From assembly GCA_014155875.1 (NCBI GenBank), contig JACEFZ010012588.1:478001-542000 (forward strand): 64,000 nt of DNA, read 5' to 3'. A program made the position numbers and the translations under genes. Below, piece by piece: positions 26,032 through 35,570 of this stretch; within the stretch, counting starts at the first letter, position 1; each line of letters starts with the position of its first letter. Source of the DNA: Cepaea nemoralis (taxonomy: Eukaryota; Mollusca; Gastropoda; Stylommatophora; Helicidae). The notes under the pieces are model-generated. The model saw only the letters and a program-made list of their open reading frames with translations. It was not told the origin of the DNA and did no database searches.

Positions 26032-26036
26032 AGCGC

Positions 26037-26460
26037 CAGACAATATCATCATCATCATCATCATCATCAAGTGCCATGCCAGCTGGCGTAGGGGTTCATG
26101 ACTCTCTACAGATCTCGGTCTTTGGATTTCTGGATCAACTCCGCTGTTGATATTCTTCCATGCCACCGTCTCAATCCATCCAGCATCATATCTCATGGTC
26201 TGTCTTTCCCTCTCTTCCCCTTGATCTTTCCAGTTGTCACGATGTTCTCCAATGCCTCTCTTCTCATCACACGACCAAAAAAGCTGTTTGCCGCTTTCTT
26301 ATTGTTGTATGTAATGTTCTAGTTTCATTAGCCCCTTTCAGGTAGACGTTGTTAGTTACTCTGGCAGTCCAAAGAATTCGCAACATTCGTCTCAGAAACC
26401 ACATCTCTGTTGCTTCCAATCTCTTCCTAATTTACATTCCAAGATTCACAGTCATACAGC
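26037..26460 (-). pseudogene. LINE RT C-terminus and 3' end with (ATC)n tail
   Basis: An ATC microsatellite (26046-26069) is followed by AAGTGCCATGCCAGCTGGCG. On the minus strand, toward lower coordinates, come MWFLRRMLRILWTARVTNN-like residues, then RREALENIVTTGKIKGKRGR. This is the C-terminus of an APE-type LINE ORF2. The second motif is the single-copy relative of the minisatellite at 13678-14660. Confidence 0.75.
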
Positions 26461-26639
26461 AAAACAATATATGTGTGTCTATTTATGAACTGTCTTAGTG
26501 GCCTCAAAGGATTCCCAAATGATAGTCCTCTATTCCCATATCATTCATTAATATTACTGAGTCATGTAGTATTGATGTTTACATTCCCCCATGCCTTTAT
26601 AATGCATATGTAATATTGTTGTTGTTCTCAGTTAGCCTT

Positions 26640-27490
26640 GAATGATGTCTGGATGAAATAATGTATGAAAGAGAGTGATAGAAGGGCAGAATGTTAGACC
26701 GTCCTGCGTGCCCAGCTACGAGGGGAAGTCAATAAGTAAGTCACGAGTGGCTGTAGAAAAATAACTAAACATAATACCAATTTGACACCAGTTTATTTTT
26801 ATACATACATTGTCCCTTTATTTCTCAACATAATTTCCATCAACATAGATGCACTTATCCCATCGTTTTATCAGTTCTCCCAAACCGGCTACATAGAACT
26901 GTGTGCTCTGTTTTCTAAACCATGTTTTCACTTCACATTTAACTTCTGCGTCAATCGCGAAATGTCAATCGATCCGATCATCTCCTCCACCCACTGCATG
27001 GATGCTTCTGTTGCAATCTCAACAAGACGACCAGATCGAATTTCATCAACAATTTTAGAACGTCCTTGAGAAAATTTTTCTACCCAGCTATGCACCGCTT
27101 TACGAGACAAACATTTGTCAGCAAAAAGAGGAAGCATTTCCTTATGAATGTCCTTTGCAGGCAGTCCTTTTGCCCACAAAAGAACCTACAACAGCACATT
27201 GCTTTTTGGTTGTACACTCCGTAAGTACAGTCACCATTTTGTTTATGCGCTGCGCATGTGCATGAGACAGCTAGCGCCACCTGATGAATGGCAATATAAA
27301 GTTCAATGTTGCTGTCACCTAATGACACCCGTAGAAAACACCAACTACATTTATCTGCCATCCCACAGAACTGTGTGACTTACTTATTAACTCGCCCTCG
27401 TATTAACCCATTGAAAATGAAGTTCAATTCCGTTCTTTCCTCAAATTCTATGAGTGCCAAAACAATATATGTGTGTTTACTTATGAACTG
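26640..27490 (+). repeat. Dispersed repeat split by a mariner element
   Basis: GGGCAGAATGTTAGACCGTC and CTGCGTGCCCAGC up to 26716 continue after 27402 as TTAACCCATTGAAAATGAAG and TCTATGAGTGCCAAAACAAT. Joined across the insertion, it parallels 6440-6660. Confidence 0.7.
26719..27400 (-). mobile_element. Mariner-like element, internally deleted
   Basis: Terminal inverted repeats after TA read CGAGGGGAAGTCAATAAGTA (left) and, reversed, CGAGGGCGAGTTAATAAGTA (right), with TA on both sides. On the minus strand the DNA-binding half is present (WAKGLPAKDIHKEMLPLF, CLSRKAVHSWVEKFSQGR). It then runs almost directly into residues resembling the C-terminal end (HGLENRAHSSM), so most of the catalytic core has been deleted. 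It could only move with an enzyme supplied elsewhere. Confidence 0.85.
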
Positions 27491-27541
27491 TCATGGTGGC
27501 CTCAAAGGGTTTCCAAATAATATTTATCTGTGGTCACCTAC

Positions 27542-27742
27542 CTCATTTTGAGATTCCACAAACTTCTGCTGCTCATTCCTCACTTGCTGCTGCGGTTGCT
27601 GCTGCTGCTGAAGTCTTTCAGCAAGAACTCTGCTCCTATCTTCCATCTCTTGTTTAATTGCTGACTTCTTGTCTTGATTCACGACCACGTCATTCCTCTT
27701 GATCTCTTCTGCTAACTGCTCTTTCTTCTGACCTTGCAACTT
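27542..27742 (-). CDS. Exon C, coiled-coil and Gln-rich
   Basis: The acceptor GATGTCTCCAG and donor GAG/GTAGGT bound 201 bases, 67 residues, phase 0 at both ends. The sequence is highly charged and helical (LQGQKKEQLAEEIKRND, KSAIKQEMEDRSRVLAERL), followed by a Gln-rich run and QQKFVESQNE. It joins in frame to exon D, which starts with another charged Gln-rich helix, so a coiled-coil stem is plausible. The intron to exon D is about 11.9 kb and holds the LTR element, duplicated block 2 and the G-rich minisatellite. The exon's 3' side directly abuts a dispersed repeat. Confidence 0.8.
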
Positions 27743-27859
27743 CTGGAGACATCAGAAGAGAAAATAAACCTGAGGACAATATAACTACTGGCTGTTTGAA
27801 AAGTCTCACTACACTTTGCATGTAGAATAAATTTGAAAAATTAAGCATATGTCATCAAA

Positions 27860-28264
27860 AAGTGTGCTAAAAATCATTAAATTAGTTACAATAGTCACTG
27901 CTATGGTCTACCACTGTTTTGGGGAAGCTGGAAATCAATGCAGTATTCATTATAACAGGTGTTGGAAATGTCCACCACGGACTTCAAGACATGACTGTAC
28001 ATGTCTCTTAATATTGTCAAATACCTACAGCAATATGTCTGTTGTTAATTCTTGAATGGTAATTCTGAGCGCTTCTTTCTGTTCCTCAATTGTGTGTACA
28101 TTACTTTTGTAAACATTTCCTTTCAAGAAACTCCATGGATAATCCAAACTTCCACACATTATTATGCGATTTGCGAAAACATTTTCAGTTGATAACACAA
28201 TTTTGCTTGGAATGCAAAGAATAACTCCAGCAGACGACAGCCATTTGTTTGCATATTGCTTCAC
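27860..28264 (-). pseudogene. Mariner-superfamily transposase C-terminus, fragment
   Basis: The minus strand reads SLDYPWSFLKGNVYKSN, then VHTIEEQKEALRITIQEL and, after a frameshift, SCLEVRGGHFQHLL. This follows the pattern of mariner-type transposase ends (D..LWG.LK..VY, ...GGHF). Only the last third remains, and no inverted repeats were found. Confidence 0.65.
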
Positions 28265-28437
28265 AATGGACTGTGCAGCACATGTTTGATGACATCATGT
28301 ACTTCATTTTTCAAATTTGTTCTGCATACAAAGTGTAATGGGACTTTACGAACACCCGGGTAGAACACTCTCTTGTCCGAAACCCACAAGATAAACACAA
28401 TAGCGGAAAACCTAAAGACACATTTAAAAAAAAAATG

Positions 28438-28660
28438 TTGCATATCCTTTACAGGACATTGCAGTCAACACCAGCATTTTTCAGCTGCTGTTGATGTACT
28501 TGGCATGATTACGCTCAGTAGTTTGCCACTGCTTTCTGAGCGACCAGCTCACATAACCCCGTAAGTTACCAGCTCAGCGCGAACCACAGCTGCATTACTA
28601 ACGAGAATATACAGGATTACGGAGAAAGACGTTAACACCTACACCAGAGAGACTGACACA
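28438..28660 (-). mobile_element. SINE-B
   Basis: The tail complement GCATATCCTTTACAGGACAT and AGTAGTTTGCCACTGCTTTC are followed by a diverged tRNA-like head near 28600-28655. An A-run precedes it on the plus strand, as a SINE tail would. Confidence 0.85.
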
Positions 28661-28673
28661 TTCATTCATTCAT

Positions 28674-29185
28674 TCAGTAGCATGTCCTTTGCAGAATCTC
28701 GCTGCCATAACAACCTTCCTGAAAACCTCTCGTTCATATGCAAGATGCCCAGCGTCTGATACACCCATCTGGAGATCATCCGCCACATCCTGCACCCATC
28801 TTCTCTTTGGCCTTCCTCTTCCTCTCTTCCCAGGCATATACCTTTCCAATATTGTTCTCTCCAAACTTTCGTGATGTTTCAAGTGACCAAAATATTTCAA
28901 TTTTCTTTGTTTTATCATCTTTAATAGCCAGCCTTCTTCAATATTCAATTCTTTAAGTATGGATGCATTTGTTCTTTTCTTTACCCAAGATATTCTTAGA
29001 ACTCGTCTATAACATTTATATTCAAAGGCATTTATGCGCTGTTCAGCTTGTTTAGTAAGTGTCCATGTCTCACAGGTATATGTTGCAATGGGAAAGATAC
29101 ATGCTCTTAAAAATCTAATTTTTGTAGTTCTGTCTGTCCCACTCCATAATTTATTCAGCTGTTTTAGTCTTTGAAGAGCAAATGA
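28674..29185 (-). pseudogene. LINE RT C-terminus, well preserved
   Basis: The minus strand is open over about 165 residues: LKQLNKLWSGTDRTTKIRF, ACIFPIATYTCETWTLTK, then INAFEYKCYRRVLRISW, LKYFGHLKHHESLERTIL, GKRGRGRPKRRWVQDVADD and a GHATE end. This is the post-palm C-terminal region of an APE-type LINE ORF2. It is a different family from the one at 30041-31935. 5'-truncated. Confidence 0.85.
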
Positions 29186-29479
29186 TAGTCGACGTGAAGA
29201 GAATTACAGACAGAGATAAATAATATTGGGAAGGAGGGAGCTGCAGGATATAGGCTCTGCCTGTTTTGGTTGAGGGGAAATGCCTCAATGGAAGATAAAA
29301 GAGTAGAAGAAGAATGAAAGAAAATATCAGTTAAGATGCTTCTCATCATCATCATCATCATGTGCCATGCCTATAAGTTAGATAGATAGATAGATAGTTG
29401 ACAGATCATCCTTATTGCACATCGAACCATTCAGTCCATAAGTGCTCGGATCCCTTCCTCAGCAAATCCCGCAGCGGCT

Positions 29480-30040
29480 AATGACACCAGTTCTGTGTTG
29501 GTTTATCAATCTTCTTTGGCTTCCTGCGTAGTGTTCTTGTTTGGCCACACCTCTTTTAATTTGCTGTTCTCACAGTCTGACCATGGTTGTAGATTCACAG
29601 TCATCACTTGGTTCTCGCAAAAGTCTTCTCATAGAGCATTCAGAATGTCAGCCTGGTCCATGGCACGTCTGCCCTCCACAGTAGCCTTACCTGCGAGCTT
29701 GTCAGCCCGCTCATTTCTTTGTACTCCCGCATGCCCTGGCACGAAGATGAAACTAATCTTTGCCAGCTGAGACCGCTCCAGAGACAGCAACCACTCTCTT
29801 TGGATCCACCCCCATCTCTATCCTCTTGAGCATGCTCATTGAGTCACTAAGGAAACATGCCCTAGTCAATGTCTGTGTCTCGAGCCATGTTATTGCTTTA
29901 CTTACTGCCATGACTTCCATAGTTAGGCAACTTGTGGTCTCAACAAAAGCACCAGAGTCCTCCTTCACAATTCTCCCTCCGGCCTGAGCCGTAAAGGCCC
30001 ATGAGCTTCTCACATGTCGGACGACCGACCCATCTGGCAC
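29480..30040 (-). pseudogene. LINE RNase H domain
   Basis: The minus strand reads PDGSVVRHVRSSWAFTAQ, then SLTMEVMAVSKAITWLE-like residues, FLSDSMSMLKRIEMGVD and, in another frame, ISFIFVPGHAGVQRNERADK. The D..E..D pattern and GHAGV..NERAD motif are those of RNase H carried by some LINE clades. A frameshift lies near 29790. The upstream edge is fused in frame to the C-terminus of a different LINE. Confidence 0.85.
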
Positions 30041-30803
30041 ATGCCTATAAACGTGGGTGGTAATGTTTTGCCATCTCACACGATCACCAAAGTCGAGAAT
30101 CAGCTCTGTGTTCTTGTCTCGACCATGCCACGTGGCCAAGAAATCCAGGTATTTACTTCTCTGTGTTCCCCTTGTTCTTTTTCCCTCAGTCTTGCCAGTT
30201 GTCACCAAGTTCTCCAATTTATTTCTTCTCATAACGTGCCCAAAAAATTGTGACTGTCTACGTCCAATTTCTCTAATTAGTTTATCATTTTCATGTTTAT
30301 TGTAGGACTTGGTCATTGGTTATTCTGTCTGTCCATGATATTCTTTACATTTTCCTAAGAAACCACATTTCCACAGCCATTAGATGTTTTTCAGCTTATC
30401 TGCTCACTGTCCACGTTTCACATCCATACAAAAGTACAGGTTCAATGTAGCACTTCAAAACTCTTTTTCTCATTGCAAACGACATCTTTTTATTGGTCAG
30501 TATGTTTTCCATCTTGCAAAAAGCTACCTTCACCATGGCGATTCTTGTTCTAATCTCTTCAAGGCATCTTCGAACAGATGTTATGACTGTTCCAAGATAA
30601 TTGTATCGATTCACTTGTTTAAGAATGTTCCCATTTACTTGTATATTACATTGTGGTATTTCGTTCTTCCAAGTGACGACCATAATCTGTGTCTTTTTAC
30701 AGTTTAATTCTAACTCTAGTTGTTCACTGTGTGCAACAACCGCATCTATTAAATGTTGCAGACCCTGCTCATTGTCTGCAATATCAATACTGTATCATCA
30801 TTA

Positions 30804-31889
30804 TCTATATCTATAAAACAGAGTGTATGTGACTTTGTTTGTGTGTATTGGATGCGTTCGATAACGGTACATCCGATTGAGATGAAATTTTCTACATGTC
30901 TTCCTTTCATTCCTGTGCAACCGACTATAATAGTTTCTTAGTGTAAAATCTTCTACTTATTTAATAACATTTACTTTTTCATTTTCATTATATAATTTCT
31001 ATATAGCAGGGTACTTCACTCTAGAAAAGTTATTTCAAGAGGCATAACTTTTAATAACATTTCTATATACTTTATAGTCATATTGTTGGACTTACTTGCA
31101 CTATTGTTAAACTCTTTGTCTATAGTTATTTTCAGGCATATGAGTTATAATAAATAATGAATGATATAATCTTTAAGGCATTTTCAAAGTTTTCATAAAA
31201 ATAATGCATAATGCATAACATTGTAACCCATCTTTTTCTGCTTAAAGAACTTATCAACTGTCATGTCGGTGATTAAAAACAGTTTTCATTGAATGGTGTG
31301 TGGAAGGACATTCTTTTAAGTTACTGTGCGCCAGGAGCTGGGCGAAACCACGCCGGGTCAGATAGATAGACAGACAGACAGACAGTCGGGAACGGAAGCT
31401 TATTTGACTACTTATATGAATTAAATGACATGCTCCCCACCAGGGACTGGGTGAAGCCGGGCCGGGTCAGACAGACAGACAGTTGGGAACGGGAGAGCTT
31501 ATATGACTACGTATATGAATTAAATGAGATGCTCCCCACCAGGGACTGGGTGAAGCCGGGCCGGGACAGACAGATAGACAGACAAACAGATAGTCGGGAA
31601 CGGGAGAGCTTATATGACTACGTATATGAATTAAATGAGATGCTGACCACCAGGGACTGGGTGAAGCCGGGCCGGGTCAGACAGACAGACAGACAGACAG
31701 ATAGTCGGGAACGGGAGAGCTTATATGACTACTTATATGAATTAAATGAGATGCTCCCCACCAGGGACTGGGTGAAGCCGGGCCGGGTCAGCCAGACAGA
31801 CAGACAGACAGACAAACAAGCAGACAGACAGACTGATAGATAGATAGATCCCCTCCAGGGCCTGGGCGAAGCCGGGCCGGGTCAGCTAG
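30804..31889 (+). mobile_element. Non-autonomous Helitron
   Basis: It begins TCTATATCTATAAAACAGAG, continues ATTGGATGCGTTCGATAACG, and ends GGGCGAAGCCGGGCCGGGTC followed by AGCTAG, with a hairpin shortly before the end. It sits between A and T without target duplication. These are the hallmarks of Helitrons (5' TC, 3' CTRR, A/T target). There is no Rep/helicase coding. Removing it restores the LINE reading frame, which confirms both ends. Confidence 0.9.
31320..31889 (+). repeat. Minisatellite made of the Helitron 3' terminus
   Basis: Six versions of the terminal hairpin region (GGACTGGGTGAAGCCGGGCC) occur near 31333, 31445, 31545, 31655, 31765 and 31862. They are separated by ACAG/ATAG repeats and GGAACGGGAGAGCTTATATG plus ATATGAATTAAATGAGATGC. 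Only the last continues into AGCTAG. An open frame across the units is a repeat by-product. Confidence 0.9.
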
Positions 31890-32469
31890 TATCTAATATT
31901 ACTGATGTTTCTTTCCCCAATGGTGATTCTTCTCAGATGTTTTTACATGACAGGTTTTGTGGTGTAGTGGACAGAACACTGGCATCCCAGAGCAGCAGCT
32001 CCCACTCAGCTTCAAGTACAGGCTGATTTACCAACAGCATACAACTTAGGCTCAAGGAAAAAACTGCTGGTGATTCAATACGGCCAATCTTCCCTGTGGA
32101 CATGGCACTGCATAGTGATGCTGAAGTTCGAGGTCAACCCAGCCGCATTACATGAATACCAGTCTCTTCTCTGTGAAGATGATGAGGAGGAAAACTAGTC
32201 ACCTCACCTCATCATCTTTTGACTCAGAATCGTGAAGTTCAATAATTCCACACCCTTGTCCCAGCATTTAAAATGGGATTTCATTCATCTGCAAGTCTAC
32301 ATGAACTGTCCATGAACAGACACATGAGGGGGTAGTTGGACAAATCTTGTCCAGAGAGAAGACAGCAGCCTGTAGTGGAAGCATAAGAAGGCAACCAATG
32401 TATGAAGTCTGACATTCACAAAAACACAGTCAATGTTCTGTGGGGACTTTTTTTTTGGGTCTGTGTTCG

Positions 32470-32792
32470 CTGGCTTTGAACTCAAGCCTAGTCCATACAT
32501 GTGCTACTACTTCTAGTGCACCGGGGGGATTTTTGCATGAAGATTAGCTTTCTCTATTGCTAGTTACCAGGCAATCCCCATTCTCTCCCCCCTCCCACCA
32601 CAACAACAACAAAAAATGGGCAAACCCACTCTGACTTCTGGGGTACTTGTAATTTACATCCCCAAGTCAAGGACGAGGAGTCAACATTTTAGTCCAACTG
32701 ACTGACCCATAGAGGGATTGAACCCTCTACCTCAGCATCAGCACACTGGAAGTTTAAAAGTGAGTGCTCTTATCCATTCGTCGATGCTAACC
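32470..32792 (-). mobile_element. SINE-D
   Basis: The minus-strand head GGTTAGCATCGACGAATGGA, with B box GGTAGAGGGTTCAATCCC, is followed by a body with AGTTGGACTAAAATGTTGAC and ends near GGACTAGGCTTGAGTTCAAA. The same order recurs at 59552-59828. Pol III-type boxes and length fit a tRNA-derived SINE. Confidence 0.75.
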
Positions 32793-32865
32793 TCTTCATC
32801 TACTGTTGATTGTTCCAGTCACCACAATGAAGTCCAATAACTCTCTTCTCATTGCTAGTTAGTTG

Positions 32866-33105
32866 CATATCCATTACAGGACATTGCAGTCAACTCCAGC
32901 ATTTGTTGCCTGTTTGTTATTACAGGGCAAGTTTACATTCAGTAGTTTGCCATTGCTTTCTGAATGACCGACCCTCATACCATTGTATGGAAACCAACAC
33001 AAGGCCGTCTGCTTCCAAATAACCCTGAGCTGTGTTTTGAACACGGTATGTGAGATTACAAATTGCATTTGTAGCCCCTTCGCCACAGCCTCTCATTACT
33101 TAACC
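32866..33105 (-). mobile_element. SINE-B
   Basis: The tail complement GCATATCCATTACAGGACAT, then CAGTAGTTTGCCATTGCTTT, GTATGGAAACCAACACAAGG, GTTTTGAACACGGTATG and the head near CCCCTTCGCCACAGC. Essentially full length. Confidence 0.88.
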
Positions 33106-33114
33106 AAAGAATAC

Positions 33115-33270
33115 TGTCTGTCTTTTTCTTATGGTTGTATACAACATTCTACTTTCCTTAGTTCTTTCCAGGCACTCACTATTAGTTGCTCTGGCAGTAC
33201 AAGATATTTCAACATTCATCTCCGAAGCCACATCTGTGTTGTTTCCATGTTTGTGCTACAAGATTAGTAA
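33115..33270 (-). pseudogene. LINE RT C-terminal fragment
   Basis: On the plus strand ACTATTAGTTGCTCTGGCAG and ATTTCAACATTCATCTCCGA parallel 26340-26400. On the minus strand this gives RRMLNISCTARATNS-type residues of the same LINE. Short fragment next to a SINE-B. Confidence 0.55.
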
Positions 33271-33404
33271 TAATATAGAGAGATGTACGTGTGTCACCAC
33301 AGAAGCAGTCCGCCAGTGTCTGTGCCTTTGGGAGCCTGAAGACGGATACAAGTATCTGTACTAAATGGTGCTTTATTTACTACTTTAACTGTGATTGTCT
33401 GAAC

Positions 33405-33600
33405 AACGTCCGAGTGGCCAGAATGCCAGGTTCGAATCCTCTGTAAGGTGATGGATTTTTTTCTGTCAAGGGCAAAAATGAAACACTAACCTACAGTTCA
33501 TGGTTACTACACTAGCCAGGCAGCCTTAATTCCTTAGGCTCACGACCCCACTGTCCTACACCCCCACTGTCCTACACCGCCACTGTCCTACACCGCAAGT
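33405..33600 (+). mobile_element. SINE-E head and 17-bp tandem triplet
   Basis: CCGAGTGGCCAGAATGCC and GGTTCGAATCCTCTGTAAGG form a tRNA-like head, also seen reversed at 41020-41170. Downstream, CCACTGTCCTACACC is repeated three times in tandem (about 33546-33597). Confidence 0.55.
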
Positions 33601-33658
33601 TACTGTGATTGTCTAGGCCAGCGTATCTCTCTCATGCTCATTCTCCTCACTGTCTCTG

Positions 33659-33660
<2 letters not shown>

Positions 33661-33720
<60 letters not shown>
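33661..33720. repeat. (CT)n microsatellite
   Basis: About 58 bases of uninterrupted CT repeats, about 115 bases downstream (in gene direction) of exon B in the B-C intron. Confidence 0.97.
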
Positions 33721-33721
<1 letters not shown>

Positions 33722-33834
33722 CAGTCTCTATGTTTTCTCCCTCTTTCCCTCTCTCTCAATCTCTCTCACACACATACACATGCATATATATCATGCAACA
33801 ATTACTGAGCTTTTGTTAACAAGAAGAAGAATAC

Positions 33835-33984
33835 CTGGGCCGCGGTGACATCAAGGAGTCTGTCAGGAACCACATGCAAGGCCTGACCTGGTGCAACCTG
33901 CTCCTTTAAGTTGACATTGTTGACACTGAGATCATTATTGCCAGCATTCACTTGAGGAATATCTCTTAATTCTGGGTGCTTCTC
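33835..33984 (-). CDS. Exon B
   Basis: The donor CCCAG/GTATTC closes a 150-base, 50-residue exon when the acceptor TTTAAACCCACAG is used. This keeps phase 0 with exons A and C. The residues run EKHPELRDIPQVNAGNNDLS, VNNVNLKEQVAPGQALHVVP, DRLLDVTAAQ. They are polar, Asn/Gln-rich and probably disordered, like exon D. An upstream acceptor with a better pyrimidine tract (CTCCTAATACAG, exon start 34037) would give 203 bases and a stop right after exon A, unless an unseen exon intervenes. Exon existence is likely; its 5' limit is uncertain. Confidence 0.65.
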
Positions 33985-34069
33985 CTGTGGGTTTAAATTA
34001 GGTAATGACTCAGGGGACATGTTCATATTTGATTTAACTGTATTAGGAGAGGACAGATACTGTTAGGTT

Positions 34070-34600
34070 GGTGGGCTGATTGGTTGGTTAGATGGATGGA
34101 TGGTAGGTTGGTTAGTTGATTGGTTGGTTAGATGGATGGATTGTTGGTTGGTTGATTGGTTGGTTGGTTAGATGGATGGATGGTTGATTGGTTAGTTAGA
34201 TGGATGGATGGTTGATTGGTTAGTTAGATGGATGGATGGTTGGTTGGTTGGTTGATTGGTCAGATGGATTGATGGGTGATTGGTTTGATGGTTGGTTAGT
34301 TGGTTGGATGAATGGATGGTTGGATGGTTTGTTGGTTGATTGGTTGGTTGGTTGATTGGATGGATGGTTGATCAGATGGATGGATGGTTGATTGGTTTGA
34401 TGGATGGATTGTTGTTTGATTGGATAGATGGAGGGTTGGTTGGTTGAATGGTTGGTTACTCGGATGATTGGTCAGATGGTTGGTTGGATGAGGGGGGGGG
34501 GGGTGGGAGTTAGGTGGTTGGTTAGTTAGTTGGATGGTTGGATAACTGGCTGGAGACTGGTAGTTAAATGGTTGGTTAGTTGGATGGCTCACACTCCAGC
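34070..34600. repeat. GGTT/GGAT minisatellite
   Basis: Degenerate tetranucleotide-based units (TTGGTTGGTTAGATGGATGG and variants) cover about 500 bases directly upstream of exon B in the A-B intron. A G run occurs near 34493-34503. The plus strand has very few C. Confidence 0.95.
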
Positions 34601-34689
34601 TTCTGTCCTTGATCCCTAGCTGCAGCACAGGCTTCCCACCAACTGGTGCTATATCCTGCAGCTGCCTCCATGCCCATCCCCATATAAGT

Positions 34690-35022
34690 TATTTCTGTCT
34701 CTAACTCTCTTCTCCTGTGTGTTTCAGGTCTCCCTTTATTGTGTTTATTCTGTGGGTTCCAGAGAAAGGACATGCTAGTTATACTATTAAAATAAGTTTG
34801 AAAAAAGTTAGTTGCTTGTCCTTTACAGGACGTTGCAGTCAACCCCAGAATTGTTTTGCTGTTTGTGATCTCTTGGCAAGTTTACGTTCAGTAGTTTGCC
34901 ACTGCCTTCTGACCGACCAGCACACCATTTTATAAAAACCAACTCAAGGGGGTCTGATGCCAAATCGCCCGCAGCTGTGTTTCGGACGCGTACATAACCT
35001 CCTTCGCCACAGAGCCGGCTAG
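34690..35022 (-). mobile_element. LINE 3' scrap followed by SINE-B
   Basis: 34690-34770 resembles the LINE pieces at 58780-58870 (TCTTCTCCTGTGTGTTTCAG, TTTATTCTGTGGGTTCCAGA). SINE-B then runs 34812-35022 from the tail complement CTTGTCCTTTACAGGACGTT to the head end CCTTCGCCACAGAGCCGGC, on the minus strand. Confidence 0.8.
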
Positions 35023-35154
35023 TTATACTATTACCACACGGTACTGCCTCACTTATAGCCTAATTATGGCACAATAAAAGGGGCAGACAGGGAAGCTGTA
35101 AAATAGAATACAAAAAGTGAATGCACAACACAAGTCTAGTTATTAAAACAATGA

Positions 35155-35345
35155 GAGTATGACATGGCTGAGAGGTAACAGTGTCTGCCTCAGGTTCAGA
35201 AGGTACAGGGTTTTATCCCAGCATAGGGCTCAGAATTTTCCCAAGAACCTAAACATATGTGTCTCCCTGATCTCTTGGGCAATGAGATATGATACCTAGC
35301 CTTCTTGGATGAGGGTGAAAAAAAGGAGGTCTCACGTGTAAATTG
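35155..35345 (+). mobile_element. SINE-like tRNA-derived element
   Basis: ATGGCTGAGAGGTAACAGTG and AGGGTTTTATCCC have A- and B-box character and spacing. The body ACCTAAACATATGTGTCTCC ends in an A run near 35320. Only copy of this type seen in the window. Confidence 0.45.
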
Positions 35346-35374
35346 TCTATATAACAGGGCTTAAGGGCAGGAGG

Positions 35375-35530
35375 ATTGAATTTATTGCACTGGGTTTGAT
35401 CCCATATGGCTCAGTCTTTTTCGGTAGAGCACAAACTCCACAGCTAGGAGCCTGCAAGACTCATTACCTGAATGCCATAACCTGAAATCAAGCCCACAAC
35501 CTTTGGAACATGAGGCAGACAGGAGGAGGA
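35375..35530 (-). mobile_element. SINE-A, diverged
   Basis: TTATTGCACTGGGTTTGATC and CCATATGGCTCAGTCTTTTT start the tail side, and CAAGCCCACAACCTTTGGAA is the B-box region. The head is cut off at the GAA array. More diverged than the copies near 18 kb. Confidence 0.7.
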
Positions 35531-35570
35531 GGTATAGGAGGAGTAGGAGGAGAAAGAGGAGGAGGAGGAT

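Larger units (their letters stand above)
30041..31935 (-). pseudogene. LINE reverse transcriptase split by a Helitron
   Basis: On the minus strand, with 30804-31889 removed, the frame reads RRITIGERNISNIRY then NDDTVLIADNEQGLQHL, the RT catalytic palm (YADD in relatives, here YNDD). It continues NRYNYLGTVITS, KVAFCKMENILTNKKMSF, CYIEPVLLYGCETWTVS, FFGHVMRRNKLENLVTTGK and KYLDFLATWHGRDKNTELI. Coding similarity ends near 31935, so the copy is 5'-truncated. The 3' end joins the RNase H piece. Confidence 0.85.

Noticed and set aside
31430..31843. 137-codon repeat protein (MLPTRDWVKPGR units)
   Set aside because: Frame created by Helitron terminus repeats; unit lengths and ACAG runs explain it.
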